From the NCBI GenBank assembly GCA_964458655.1, contig CAYWJT010000021.1, forward strand, positions 1 to 38,108: a DNA stretch of 38,108 nt, given 5' to 3'. The notes under the pieces were generated by a model. The model was not told where the DNA came from. It searched no databases and worked only from the letters and a program-made list of their open reading frames with translations. A program made the translations under genes and the position numbers. Positions within the stretch are counted from its first letter, which is position 1. Each line of letters starts with the position of its first letter. Positions 17,063 to 28,097 of the stretch are shown here, piece after piece. Origin of the DNA: CAYWJT01 sp964458655 (GTDB lineage Bacteria; Acidobacteriota; Aminicenantia; Aminicenantales; Saccharicenantaceae).

Positions 17063-17838
17063 CTCCCCAGGTCCCTTTTAACGAACAGGGTCCTGCCGTC
17101 GACGTCAACGACCGTGAACCCCATTTCGTACGTCCGCTCGAGGACGGGCTCCACCAGCACCTCACCGGGCGGCCCGGCGGCGACCAGACGGCCGTCCTTC
17201 ACGACCACGACCCTGTCGGTGTAGGCCGCCGCGGCTTCCAGGCTGTGCAGAGCGGTTATGACCGTTTTTCCTTTTTCGTCGACCAGGCGTCTGAGCAGGA
17301 CCAGGGTTTCGAGCTCGTGCTTCGGGTCGAGGAAGGTGGTCGGCTCGTCGAGAACCAGCACGGCCGCCTCCTGGACCAGGGCCCTGGCGATCATGACCAG
17401 CCTCCGGATGCCCGAGCTGAGCTCCATCATGCCGGCCGATTCGTACTGTCCGAGCCCGAGGTACGCGAGGGTGGAACGGACAGAGGCAAGGTCGGCTCTG
17501 CCCGGGGACGAAAAAACGGGTATGTAAGCGGCCCGTCCAGTGAGGAGGAAGTCGAGCACGGTGTAGTTGAAGCTCAGGCTGAGCTCCTGCGGAACGTAGG
17601 CGATCAGACGGGCACGCTCCCGCCGGTCGAGGCCGGCGGCGCGGCGTCCGTCGAAGAAGACGCTCTTGCCGCCCGGTTCCAGCACCAGGGCCAGGCTCCT
17701 GAGGAGCGTGGATTTGCCGGCCGCGTTGGGGCCCACGACGGCTGTCAGGCTTGACGGCGGGAACTCGAGCCGCGGCACCTCCAAGCGGAAGCGCTCGAAC
17801 CTCACTTCCAGGTTCTCGACCCTGAGCGTCATTGCCAT
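17059..17838 (-). CDS. ABC transporter ATPase, iron-siderophore/cobalamin type
   Basis: 259 aa. Walker A GPNAAGKST, Q-loop in AYVPQEL, signature LSSGIRRLVMIARAL (the usual LSGGQ varied to LSSGI), Walker B VLVLDEPTTFLDPKH and the switch His in ITALHSLEAAA. The fold and neighbours match FecE/BtuD. It energises import through the FecCD-type permease upstream. The first ATG (17838) is about 10 nt after GGAGGT and overlaps the permease stop by 10 nt; a second ATG two codons later is possible. Confidence 0.92.
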   Translation of the reverse strand: MAMTLRVENLEVRFERFRLEVPRLEFPPSSLTAVVGPNAAGKSTLLRSLALVLEPGGKSVFFDGRRAAGLDRRERARLIAYVPQELSLSFNYTVLDFLLTGRAAYIPVFSSPGRADLASVRSTLAYLGLGQYESAGMMELSSGIRRLVMIARALVQEAAVLVLDEPTTFLDPKHELETLVLLRRLVDEKGKTVITALHSLEAAAAYTDRVVVVKDGRLVAAGPPGEVLVEPVLERTYEMGFTVVDVDGRTLFVKRDLGR

Positions 17839-18821
17839 ATCCTGCCCGACCTCCTCAGCATGCCGATGAAGAACGGGATGCCGACCAGGCTGGTCAGTAT
17901 GCCGATGGGAAAATCGAACGGCGAAACCGCCCTGATAAGGGTGTCGGCGGCCAGCAGCAATGAGGCGCCGAAGAGCGCGGAAAGCGGGATGACCTTCCTG
18001 TTGTCGGGCCCGACCGCCAGACGGACGAGATGAGGCACGACCAGCCCGACCCAGTTTATGACGCCGGTGACGGCCGTGGCCGCGGCCGTGGCCAGGGTGG
18101 CCGCGGCTATGATCATGATCCTGTCACGATTGACCCGGATGCCCAGGCTCCTGGCCTCATCCTGCCCGAGAGACAGCACGTTGACCCGCCACCGCATCAG
18201 TAAGAGAATGACGGTGCCTGCCGCGACGAGCGGCAGGCTGACGGCCAGGTCCTCCCAGCCGGCGCGGCCCAGGCTGCCCATCAGCCAGAAGACGAGCGAC
18301 TGCAGAGCGTACGGGTTGGAGAAGAACTCGACGAGCGACAGCAAAGCCTGGAAAAGCGCGCTCGTGATGATCCCGGCCAGCAGGATGGTCACCGGCGGCG
18401 CGGCCGACTTGCCTGCGATGGCCATCACCAGGAGGACGGCCAGGATCGCGAAGACGAAGGCCGCGGCCTGAGGCGGGAAGGCCCGGCCGACGACGATGAG
18501 CGAAAGCGCCGCTCCGAAGGCCGCTCCGTAGGAGATGCCCAGGCTGAACTCGAAGACCAGGGGGTTCCGGAACAAGCCCTGGAGCGCCGCGCCCGAAACG
18601 GCCAGAGCCGCGCCCGAAAGCAGGGCCAGGACGGTCCGCGGCAGCCTGACGTTGAGGATGACCATGCGTATCCCGAGGTCGCCGGCTGAGGCGCCGCCGG
18701 TCAGCGCCTGCCACAGGCCCCCGGGTGTTATGTGATAAACGCCCACGCACAGCGAGACCGCAGTCAGTACGACCGGCAGGGCCAGGGCAGCGGCCGTGAG
18801 CGCTTTCCGCCTATCTTCCAT
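17829..18821 (-). CDS. FecCD/BtuC-type ABC transporter permease
   Basis: 330 aa, about ten hydrophobic segments. The family landmarks are LPRTVLALLSGAALAVSGAALQGLFRNPL near residue 60, AGIITSALFQALLSL mid-protein, LGQDEARSLGI, and the ATPase-contact/gating block INWVGLVVPHLVRLAVGPDNR. A homodimer would form the inner-membrane channel for iron-siderophore, heme or cobalamin. Its start overlaps the binding-protein stop by 11 nt and its end overlaps the ATPase start, so the three are translationally coupled. Confidence 0.93.
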   Translation of the reverse strand: MEDRRKALTAAALALPVVLTAVSLCVGVYHITPGGLWQALTGGASAGDLGIRMVILNVRLPRTVLALLSGAALAVSGAALQGLFRNPLVFEFSLGISYGAAFGAALSLIVVGRAFPPQAAAFVFAILAVLLVMAIAGKSAAPPVTILLAGIITSALFQALLSLVEFFSNPYALQSLVFWLMGSLGRAGWEDLAVSLPLVAAGTVILLLMRWRVNVLSLGQDEARSLGIRVNRDRIMIIAAATLATAAATAVTGVINWVGLVVPHLVRLAVGPDNRKVIPLSALFGASLLLAADTLIRAVSPFDFPIGILTSLVGIPFFIGMLRRSGRIWQ

Positions 18822-19890
18822 TACTGACCCACTCGCGGCAGCCGAGCCTGTCGGCCAGGACGCGGAAGGCGTCCCCGTTGCCGTAGACTTTCCGGAATAT
18901 GCGCTCGCCTTCGGCTAAAAGGTCGAAACCGGGATACAGCTCCGGGTGCAGGAGCCAGGCGAGGTACCTCGTCTCGACCAGGACCAGGGCCGGGTCCCAC
19001 CAGTACCAGAAGCCGAAGGTATAGAAGACCCGTCCTTCCCTGACGGCCCGGACCGAGGCCAGGCGTCTGTCAGACATGACGATCTCAGGCGTCACGGTCC
19101 GTTCGTTCGGAAGATACGCGCCGTGGACCAGGATGACGTCGGGGTCCCAGGCGACGATCTGTTCGACCTGAACGGTAGTGCCTGAAGCTCCCCGCACGGC
19201 CGGCGAGAGCGAAGATGCCAGGTTCAGGCCCCCGGCCGCCGGCACCGGGTCGTAGTGCACAGGGGTCCGCGTCAGAGAGCCCCAGAAAGCGAGATAGACC
19301 CGGGGCTTTGCCTTGTCCCTCCCGGAAGACTTCGTTTGGACCTCCTCGACCTCGCTCCGCATGAAAGCCAGAAGCTCCGAGGCGCGCTCGACCCGATGGA
19401 GCGCCTCGCCGAGCAGCCCGACCTCTCTCATCAACTCCTCGAACCTGCCGGCAGAAGAAAGGACGAGCACAGGCACCCTGAGCTTCAGACTGAGGCTGTC
19501 CGGGTCGGAGACCTCCGACGGCGATACGATGACGACGTCCGGGCGGAGCAGAAAAGCCGTCTCCAGGTCGAGGTCGTTTCCGGCGTTTGACACCGGCCGA
19601 AGTTTCATCGCCTCCGGGAAGACGAGGGGAAAGACGAGGTCGTGATGGAGCAGGAAATAATCGATGCCCGCGAGACTGCCGCCCATCCCGAGAGCGGTTA
19701 TGATCCTGGTTGCCTCTGGTTCTAGGGAGATGACGCGCTCGATTCTATCGGGCAGGGCCACCCGGCGTCCCAGCGAATCCACGACGACGGCATTCTCCGG
19801 GGCGGATAACAGAGGAGCGGCCTGTTGCGGAACGAAGACGAGTGCCGCGACCAAGGCCGGTGCGGCGCCGAGAATAAGCCTTTTCCTCAC
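18811..19890 (-). CDS. Periplasmic binding protein of a metal-chelate ABC importer
   Basis: 359 aa from GTG 19890; a TTG at 19929 would add 13 residues. After MRKRLILGAAPALVAALVFV (signal peptide) comes the BtuF/FepB-type fold: VVDSLGRRVALPDRIERVISLEPEATRIITALG, then FLLRPDVVIVSPSEV and AWDPDVILVHGAYL. The aromatic stretch FGFWYWWDP is a plausible ligand-contact region. It captures the chelate and delivers it to the permease encoded next. AAAGG about 11 nt before the GTG and a cleaner signal peptide favour that start. Cobalamin, heme or siderophore cannot be told apart from sequence alone; the ferric-reductase-like partner leans to iron. Confidence 0.85.
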   Translation of the reverse strand: MRKRLILGAAPALVAALVFVPQQAAPLLSAPENAVVVDSLGRRVALPDRIERVISLEPEATRIITALGMGGSLAGIDYFLLHHDLVFPLVFPEAMKLRPVSNAGNDLDLETAFLLRPDVVIVSPSEVSDPDSLSLKLRVPVLVLSSAGRFEELMREVGLLGEALHRVERASELLAFMRSEVEEVQTKSSGRDKAKPRVYLAFWGSLTRTPVHYDPVPAAGGLNLASSLSPAVRGASGTTVQVEQIVAWDPDVILVHGAYLPNERTVTPEIVMSDRRLASVRAVREGRVFYTFGFWYWWDPALVLVETRYLAWLLHPELYPGFDLLAEGERIFRKVYGNGDAFRVLADRLGCREWVSNGR

Positions 19891-19996
19891 GTTCGCATTC
19901 GCCTTTCCAGCCTGATTCCGGGCGCGCAAACGGCGGCCGCGGCTTCCGTGGCCGGAGCCGGCCGGAAGCGGGACCCAAACCGCTGGCTCGGGACGT

Positions 19997-23119
<3,123 letters not shown>

Positions 23120-23153
23120 GACGACTCCTTTCCAGTCGGAATAGCAGGATATT

Positions 23154-23182
23154 CTTATACCAGAAAAGAGCCCTCGAAGGAA
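23154..23182 (-). promoter_or_regulatory. Putative promoter of the second VPS10-like gene
   Basis: Minus strand TGGTATAAG: an extended -10 with TATAAG (23154-23159), about 35 bp before the ATG. The -35 position (TTCCTT, 23177-23182) is poor. Confidence 0.4.
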
Positions 23183-23292
23183 CAGCGCGGAAGACGCGGC
23201 TCGGCCTCTTCGGTACATCAGCCGCACCAGCGGGTCTGCCCCGGCGCGGACGCCTTGGAAATCCGGCCCTTCTCCCGCCGGGGCGGCGGGCC

Positions 23293-23562
23293 TCAGTCCT
23301 CTGTCTTCTCGACGACGATGGTCATGTTGGAAGCGAGGGCGGCCACGGCCCCGACGGCGGCCAGGACCGGCGCGAAGACGGCCCCGACGACGCCGACCGT
23401 CAGCGGCAGCTCCATGAAGGTCCGGCCGGAATCGTCCTTCAGGATGATCTTGCGCACATTGCCTTCGTGGATGATCTCCTTGACCTTGTTGATTATCTCG
23501 CCGCCGCTTACCTTGAACTCTTCGGTCCGGCCCTTGCTTTCCTTTTTATCTTTTTCGTCCAT
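23293..23562 (-). CDS. DUF4342 protein
   Basis: 89 aa. A charged head (MDEKDKKESKGRTEEF) is followed by the DUF4342 core: KVSGGEIINKVKEIIHEGNVRKIILKDDSGR, then a hydrophobic hairpin-like stretch LPLTVGVVGAVFAPVLAAVGAVAAL and an ending TIVVEKTE. Function unknown; the hydrophobic segment suggests membrane association. AAAGGAG lies upstream of the ATG. It is the last of three same-strand genes (PilZ, lipoprotein, DUF4342), 40 nt after the lipoprotein gene. Confidence 0.85.
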   Translation of the reverse strand: MDEKDKKESKGRTEEFKVSGGEIINKVKEIIHEGNVRKIILKDDSGRTFMELPLTVGVVGAVFAPVLAAVGAVAALASNMTIVVEKTED

Positions 23563-23602
23563 TCCGGCTCTCCTTTTATCAGTGTCTCCTTAATGCTATA
23601 CG

Positions 23603-24142
23603 TCATCCCCCGGGGAATAGTTTCCTGAGGACAGGCAGAGACTCGGGAAAAAGGTCGGCCGCCGCCTGCTCGCGCCATTCGGCGTACCTGACCATCCAGG
23701 AACCGGAATCCTTGTCCATCTCCAGCCTGAAGCGGTAATACTCGCCGAGGAAGCGGAAGGCCTTCCTCAGGACTTCAGCCGCGCCCGACGACAGGACCGC
23801 GTCGCCCTCTACCACGGCCGACCCTTCCGGCCCGGAAAGCTCCACGCGCGTCGCCAGCACATGGATGACGATGCCCCTGTAGCGCCGGATATATTCCTCG
23901 ATGAGCAGTCTGAGCCCCTGCCGGTCGCGGCCCTCGAAATCGAGATAGGAAGGGGCCACTGAATCCAAAACCCCTGCCAGATCCCTTTTTTCGAGACGGG
24001 CGGCCATGCCTGTGACCGCCTGCCTGACCTGTTCCTCTTCGGGGATGCGGCCGCATGCGGCCAAAACAAGAACGACGAGCCAGATTGCCGGGGACCGGGT
24101 CAGCCAATTGGCGGCGGGTTTAAACCTTCCTGCCATAGACAT
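23603..24142 (-). CDS. Putative lipoprotein, NTF2-like fold
   Basis: 179 aa. The N-terminus ends in a lipobox (LVLAAC, Cys about residue 30), so it should be lipid-anchored. The mature part EEEQVRQAVTGMAARLEKRDLAGVLDSVAPSY resembles the helical start of SnoaL/NTF2-like domains, followed by alternating strands. The start overlaps the end of the PilZ gene by 23 nt with no good ribosome-binding site, so translation is probably coupled. A second ATG lies two codons in. Function unknown. Confidence 0.7.
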   Translation of the reverse strand: MSMAGRFKPAANWLTRSPAIWLVVLVLAACGRIPEEEQVRQAVTGMAARLEKRDLAGVLDSVAPSYLDFEGRDRQGLRLLIEEYIRRYRGIVIHVLATRVELSGPEGSAVVEGDAVLSSGAAEVLRKAFRFLGEYYRFRLEMDKDSGSWMVRYAEWREQAAADLFPESLPVLRKLFPGG

Positions 24143-24473
24143 GATCGATCAGGGCCAGCTCGTCCTCGGGGTCGAGGTCGCTGAACTCGATGCCCATCTC
24201 GTAGAGCCCGGTGGCCGGGATGCGCTTGGTCCATTTGATGACGGCCGGGTTCTCGATCTTCTTTTTGCCCTGGCCGAGAAAGACCTTGACCATGACCCTG
24301 TCCCCGGGAGTGAAGGACTTGTCGCAAACCACCTTGGCTCCGCCGACCGAGATGTCCCTGGTCAGGGACTGGATCAGCACCTCCATGACCTGGTTCACGG
24401 GTTGATCCAGACGGAAAATGACGGCCCTGTTCTCTTCCTCGCGCCGGAAATCCAAACGCCTTTCTTTTTTCAT
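24120..24473 (-). CDS. PilZ domain protein
   Basis: 117 aa. A basic N-terminus (KKERRLDFRREEENR) precedes a beta-barrel with the PilZ motif RDISVGGAKV and GDRVMVKVFL. The first PilZ motif, RxxxR, is imperfect (R11 and R16 are five apart), so cyclic-di-GMP binding is uncertain. The ending GLYEMGIEFSDLDPEDELALIDHV is typical. AAGGGG lies 7 nt before the ATG. It is first in an operon with the lipoprotein and DUF4342 genes. Confidence 0.82.
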   Translation of the reverse strand: MKKERRLDFRREEENRAVIFRLDQPVNQVMEVLIQSLTRDISVGGAKVVCDKSFTPGDRVMVKVFLGQGKKKIENPAVIKWTKRIPATGLYEMGIEFSDLDPEDELALIDHVYGRKV

Positions 24474-24491
24474 GGGAAAGCCCCTTGCCCT

Positions 24492-24521
24492 AAGATATCA
24501 GAAACGCAGCCCCGGGTTCAA
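24492..24521 (-). promoter_or_regulatory. Promoter of the PilZ operon
   Basis: Minus strand: TTGAAC (24516-24521), an 18-bp spacer, TATCTT (24492-24497), with TGA just before the -10 forming an extended element. Confidence 0.45.
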
Positions 24522-24587
24522 CCCTTTTTGGAAGAACGGCGCAGCTGCCCCTATTAATGTTCGGAATATTGAGATGGGGTCCAGTCA

Positions 24588-24626
24588 CGGCTCGTCCCCG
24601 TTCGTCCTCGCTCCACCCATCCCCCG
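24588..24626 (-). repeat. Dispersed repeat B, copy 1
   Basis: The complement of 24607-24626 (CGGGGGATGGGTGGAGCGAG, 20 nt) is identical to 31100-31119. The similarity then continues, after a short insertion, through AACGGGGACGAGCCGTG, against AACGGGGACGGGCCGTG in the other copy. Both copies are intergenic. Confidence 0.75.
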
Positions 24627-24646
24627 TGGGGAACCCCTTGCGCTGC

Positions 24647-24709
24647 GGGAAAACCGGGGACAGGTGCCGACCGGCGGGAGTTGCTATATATACGGTACCT
24701 GTCCCCGGT
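24647..24709. repeat. REP-like inverted repeat, second copy of the inner element
   Basis: Arms 24653-24669 and 24693-24709 (ACCGGGGACAGGTGCCG and its complement, one mismatch) enclose a 23-base loop. 24647-24670 matches 107-130 at 23 of 24 bases. The outer 17-bp arms of the first copy are absent. It ends five bases before the acyl-CoA synthetase -35. Confidence 0.85.
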
Positions 24710-24714
24710 ATTCC

Positions 24715-24742
24715 TTGACAGGTCAGTCGCCCGGGATTTAAA
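24715..24742 (+). promoter_or_regulatory. Promoter of the acyl-CoA synthetase gene
   Basis: Perfect TTGACA (24715-24720), a 16-bp spacer and TTTAAA (24737-24742). It directly abuts the REP-like hairpin. Confidence 0.5.
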
Positions 24743-24792
24743 CTCCCAAGCTGCCGGAAGCGACCGGCAACCTGAAAGGGAAGGACGGAAAG

Positions 24793-26709
24793 ATGACCGA
24801 AAGGACCCTGCAGCAGCTTTTCGAAGACAGCGCCGCCAGGTTTCCCCGCAATGTCCTGGTTTGGGAAAAGATCGGCGACACCTACCGCGGCTTCACTTAC
24901 AGCGAGATGAGGGAGCGCGTCCGGCTCTTCGCGGCCGGCCTGCTCAGCCTGGGGCTGGAAAAGGGGAAGAGCGCGGCCCTGATTTCCGAGGGACGGCGGG
25001 ACTGGCTCGCGGCCGAGCTGGCCATACTCTGCACAGGGGCCGTCAACGTGCCCATCTCGGTCAAGATCGACGAGCCGTCCGACTTGAAGTTCAGGCTGGC
25101 GCATTCGGAAAGCCGGCTCGCCGTGGTTTCCCGGGGCCAGGTCGGCAAAGTGCGGGCGGTGAAAAAGGACCTGCCCGACTTGGAGCTGACCGTCTGCCTG
25201 GACGAACTGAGCTCCTACGAGCCGGACGAACTCTATCTGGGCGAGGTCCTCAGGCGCGGCGAAGCCCTGCTTAGGGAGCGGCCGGAAAAGCTCGAGGCCG
25301 CCTTGCGTTCCGTCAGAGAATCCGACCCGGCCAACATCTGCTACACCTCCGGGACGACGGCCGACCCCAAGGGCATCGTCCTCACCCACCGCAATTACAC
25401 GGCCAACGTGGAGCAGTCCCTGTCCCTCGTCGAATGCCCGGAATATTTCGTCACCCTGCTCATCCTGCCCTGGGACCACTCCTTCGCCCACACCTGCGGT
25501 ATTTACAGCATGATGAAGAACGGGGCGGCCCTGGCCTGCGTTGAGACCGGCCGCAACGCACTGGAGACCATCCGTAACATCCCCCGCAACATCAAGGAGA
25601 CCAGGCCCCACGTCATCCTGAGCGTGCCGGCCCTGGCCAAGAACTTCCGAAAGAATATCGAAAAGGCCATAGCCGACAAGGGCCCCAAGGTCGAGGCCCT
25701 CTTCGCCAGGGCCCTCAAGACCGCTTACGCCTACAACGCCGAGGGCTGGAACAGAGGCGCCGGCCTGCGCAAGCTGAAAAAGCCGCTCTATCTTCTTTAC
25801 GACAGGCTCATCTTCAGCAAGATACGGAAGAATTTCGGCGGCAGGCTGGAGTTCTTCGTGGGCGGCGGGGCCCTTCTCGACATCGAACTGCAGCGCTTCT
25901 TCTACGCCGTGGGCATGCCCATGTTCCAGGGCTACGGCCTGACCGAGGCGGCCCCGGTCATCTCGGCCAACAGCAAGAAGCACCACAAGCTCGGCTCCTC
26001 GGGCAAGGTGGCGGCCGGCATCGTGCTCAGGATCTGCGACGAAAGCGGCCGGGACCTGCCCGCGGGCGAAAAGGGCGAGATCGTCATCCGCGGCGAGAAC
26101 GTCATGCTCGGTTACTGGAAGAACGAGCGGGCCACGAGAGAGGCCATCCGCGACGGCTGGCTGTACACCGGCGACATCGGCTACATCGACGCCGACGGCT
26201 ACCTCTACGTCCTGGGCCGCACCAAGAGCCTGCTCATCGGCAACGACGGCGAGAAATACAGCCCCGAGGTCATCGAGGAGTCGATCGTCGACGCCTCCCA
26301 GTACATCGAGCAGCTCATGCTCTACAACAACCAGTCGCCGTACACGGTCGCCCTGCTCGTGCCCAACAAGGAGGCCCTGAAGCGCTGGCTGAAGGAAAAA
26401 GGACTGTCGCCGAGGACGCCTGAGGGGCAGGAAGCCTGCCTCAGGCTGCTCGAGTCCGAGATCGGCCGCTTCAGGGAGGGCGGCAGTCACGCCGGGGCCT
26501 TCCCGGGCCGCTGGCTGCCGAGCGCCGTGGGCGTCCTGGGCGAGGGCTTCACCGAGCAGAACCACATGCTGAATTCCACCCTGAAGATGGTGCGCAACCG
26601 AATCGCCGAGTACTACCGCAACCGCCTGGATTTCCTGTTCACGGCCGAAGGCAAGGACATCCTCAACCACCAGAACCGGACCATCATCAGCCGCATCGAA
26701 CTGGATTGA
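24793..26709 (+). CDS. Long-chain fatty-acid--CoA ligase (AMP-binding)
   Basis: 638 aa adenylate-forming enzyme: a fatty acid plus ATP gives acyl-AMP, then acyl-CoA, at the inner face of the membrane. Motifs in order: P-loop YTSGTTADPKGI (about 185-196), MFQGYGLTEAAPVIS, GWLYTGDIGYIDADGYLYVLGR, and a C-terminal TLKMVRNRI carrying the catalytic lysine position. The size and the internal region NIPRNIKETRPHVILSVP match the FAA1/long-chain branch and not acetyl-CoA synthetase. GGAAAG lies just before the ATG. The DAK2-DegV fatty-acid-kinase candidate 4.5 kb downstream could feed the same acyl pool. Confidence 0.9.
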   Translation: MTERTLQQLFEDSAARFPRNVLVWEKIGDTYRGFTYSEMRERVRLFAAGLLSLGLEKGKSAALISEGRRDWLAAELAILCTGAVNVPISVKIDEPSDLKFRLAHSESRLAVVSRGQVGKVRAVKKDLPDLELTVCLDELSSYEPDELYLGEVLRRGEALLRERPEKLEAALRSVRESDPANICYTSGTTADPKGIVLTHRNYTANVEQSLSLVECPEYFVTLLILPWDHSFAHTCGIYSMMKNGAALACVETGRNALETIRNIPRNIKETRPHVILSVPALAKNFRKNIEKAIADKGPKVEALFARALKTAYAYNAEGWNRGAGLRKLKKPLYLLYDRLIFSKIRKNFGGRLEFFVGGGALLDIELQRFFYAVGMPMFQGYGLTEAAPVISANSKKHHKLGSSGKVAAGIVLRICDESGRDLPAGEKGEIVIRGENVMLGYWKNERATREAIRDGWLYTGDIGYIDADGYLYVLGRTKSLLIGNDGEKYSPEVIEESIVDASQYIEQLMLYNNQSPYTVALLVPNKEALKRWLKEKGLSPRTPEGQEACLRLLESEIGRFREGGSHAGAFPGRWLPSAVGVLGEGFTEQNHMLNSTLKMVRNRIAEYYRNRLDFLFTAEGKDILNHQNRTIISRIELD

Positions 26710-26728
26710 CCGACGGGCCGCGCCGCGG

Positions 26729-26756
26729 TTGACAGCGGCCCCGGGTTAAAGATAAT
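26729..26756 (+). promoter_or_regulatory. Promoter of the MFS/sugar locus
   Basis: Perfect TTGACA (26729-26734), a 16-bp spacer and GATAAT (26751-26756, 5/6). The start site near 26763 gives a leader of about 16 nt that still includes GAGGAGGTG. Confidence 0.6.
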
Positions 26757-26765
26757 TTTACCCGG
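26741..26765. promoter_or_regulatory. 25-bp palindrome over the -10 (candidate operator)
   Basis: Arms CCGGGTTAAA (26741-26750) and TTTTACCCGG (26756-26765) pair at 9 of 10 positions around a 5-base centre. The site covers the -10 and the start point, the classic position for a repressor. A similar half-site, CCGGGTTTAGATAGTT, occurs at 28014-28029 before the next gene. No regulator gene is present in the window. Confidence 0.55.
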
Positions 26766-26778
26766 ATGAGGAGGTGTC

Positions 26779-27999
26779 ATGAGCGTTAAATTCAGGCTCA
26801 GCGTCATGATGTTCCTTCAGTACGCCATCTGGGGCTCCTGGGCCCCGGTGCTCTCCGCCTATCTCCAGAACAACCTCGGTTTCAGCGGCGGCCAGCTCGG
26901 GCTCATCTTCAGCCTGCTGCCGCTCGCCACCATCATCTCGCCCTTCCTTGGCGGCCAGCTGGCCGACCGTTACTTCGCCAGCGAGAAGGTCATCGGCGTC
27001 CTGCAGATAGCCGGCGGCGTCATCCTGATCTTGATCGCCAGCGTCACGTCCTTCCAGCCGATGATGTGGCTGATGCTGGTCTACTGCCTGGTCTACGCCC
27101 CGACCCTGGCCCTGACCAACTCCATCGCCTTCGTCAACTTGAAAAGCTCGGAAAAAGAGTTCGGCGCCATCCGGGTCTGGGGCACCATCGGCTGGATCGC
27201 GGCCGGCTGGGCCCTGGCCGGCTGGCGCTGGCTGGCGAAGTCCCCGGAGGGCATCGCCATGAAAGGCGACACCCTGCTCCTGGCCGGCGTCTTTTCTCTG
27301 GTCATGGGGCTTTTCTCTTTCGGCCTACCGCACACCCCGCCACAGAAGGAGGCGGCCAAGCCCTGGGCCTTCTTGGAAGCCCTAAAGATGCTCAAGGACA
27401 GGAATTTCCTCATCTTCGCCGTCATCTCCTTCGTCGTCGCCACCGAGCTGCAGTTCTACTACGTCCTGACATCGCCCTTCCTGACCCAGCAGGTGGGCGT
27501 CAGCCAGAAGTCGGTCTCTTTCGTGATGACCATCGCCCAGGTGGCCGAGATCTTCGTCATGGCTTTCATGCTCAGTTGGGCCCTGCGCAGGTTCGGCATG
27601 CGCATGACCCTGACCCTGGGCATCCTGGCCTGGCCCATCCGCTACATAATCTTCGTCATCGGCCAGCCCTCCTGGCTGGTCATCGCCTCGCTGGCCCTGC
27701 ACGGCTTCTGCTACGTTTTCTTCTTCACCGCCGCCTACATCTACGTGGACAACATCGCGCCCAAGGACATCCGGCATTCGGCCCAGAGCCTCATCGCCAC
27801 GATCATCCTCGGTTTCGGCAATTTCGTCGGCAGCCTGTTCTGCGGCTGGATCCAGGACCTCTTCACCAAGGACAGGATCGTCAACTGGCGCGGCACCTTC
27901 TTGGTGCCCACGGTGCTGACCCTTGTCTGCCTGCTCGTCTTCCTGGCCTTTTTCCGGGAACGCGGGAAGCAGGGCTCCGGCGAGACGGTTCCGGCTTGA
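26779..27999 (+). CDS. MFS transporter, nucleoside/sugar:H+ symporter type
   Basis: 406 aa with about twelve TM segments. The start MSVKFRLSVMMFLQYAIWGSWAPVLSAYL and GGQLADRYFASEKVIG (loop 2-3) are typical of the NupG-like nucleoside:H+ symporter branch. Many relatives sit in sugar-degradation loci and import other small sugars or glycosides. Here the neighbours are a Gfo/Idh/MocA enzyme and an isomerase-like/DUF1080 protein, so a modified sugar or glycoside is a likely substrate (inference). GAGGAGGTG lies immediately upstream. Confidence 0.82.
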   Translation: MSVKFRLSVMMFLQYAIWGSWAPVLSAYLQNNLGFSGGQLGLIFSLLPLATIISPFLGGQLADRYFASEKVIGVLQIAGGVILILIASVTSFQPMMWLMLVYCLVYAPTLALTNSIAFVNLKSSEKEFGAIRVWGTIGWIAAGWALAGWRWLAKSPEGIAMKGDTLLLAGVFSLVMGLFSFGLPHTPPQKEAAKPWAFLEALKMLKDRNFLIFAVISFVVATELQFYYVLTSPFLTQQVGVSQKSVSFVMTIAQVAEIFVMAFMLSWALRRFGMRMTLTLGILAWPIRYIIFVIGQPSWLVIASLALHGFCYVFFFTAAYIYVDNIAPKDIRHSAQSLIATIILGFGNFVGSLFCGWIQDLFTKDRIVNWRGTFLVPTVLTLVCLLVFLAFFRERGKQGSGETVPA

Positions 28000-28013
28000 A
28001 GCAAAGGGCTCGG

Positions 28014-28066
28014 CCGGGTTTAGATAGTTCTTATAGCAGACTTATAGGATAGATAGATAGGTAGGA
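28014..28066 (+). repeat. AT-rich stretch with short GATA and CTTATAG repeats
   Basis: Between the MFS and oxidoreductase genes lies a half-site CCGGGTTTAGATAGTT, then CTTATAG twice (four bases apart), then a run of GATA units (GGATAGATAGATAGG). It is low-complexity and could be a second promoter region; no clean -35/-10 pair is visible. Confidence 0.4.
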
Positions 28067-28097
28067 AACAGGCACACCCAAGAGGAGGAGTCCCGAC

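Larger units (their letters stand above)
24474..24792. other. 319-bp gene-free interval with two repeat types and divergent promoters
   Basis: From left to right it holds the PilZ promoter (minus), a segment shared with 31100-31137 in inverted orientation, a REP-like inverted repeat shared with 106-176, and the acyl-CoA synthetase promoter (plus). I see no gene. Confidence 0.7.

Noticed and set aside
24490..26670. 726-codon minus-strand open frame opposite the acyl-CoA synthetase
   Set aside because: The plus strand encodes a complete AMP-binding enzyme with all motifs, so the long antisense frame is a GC effect.
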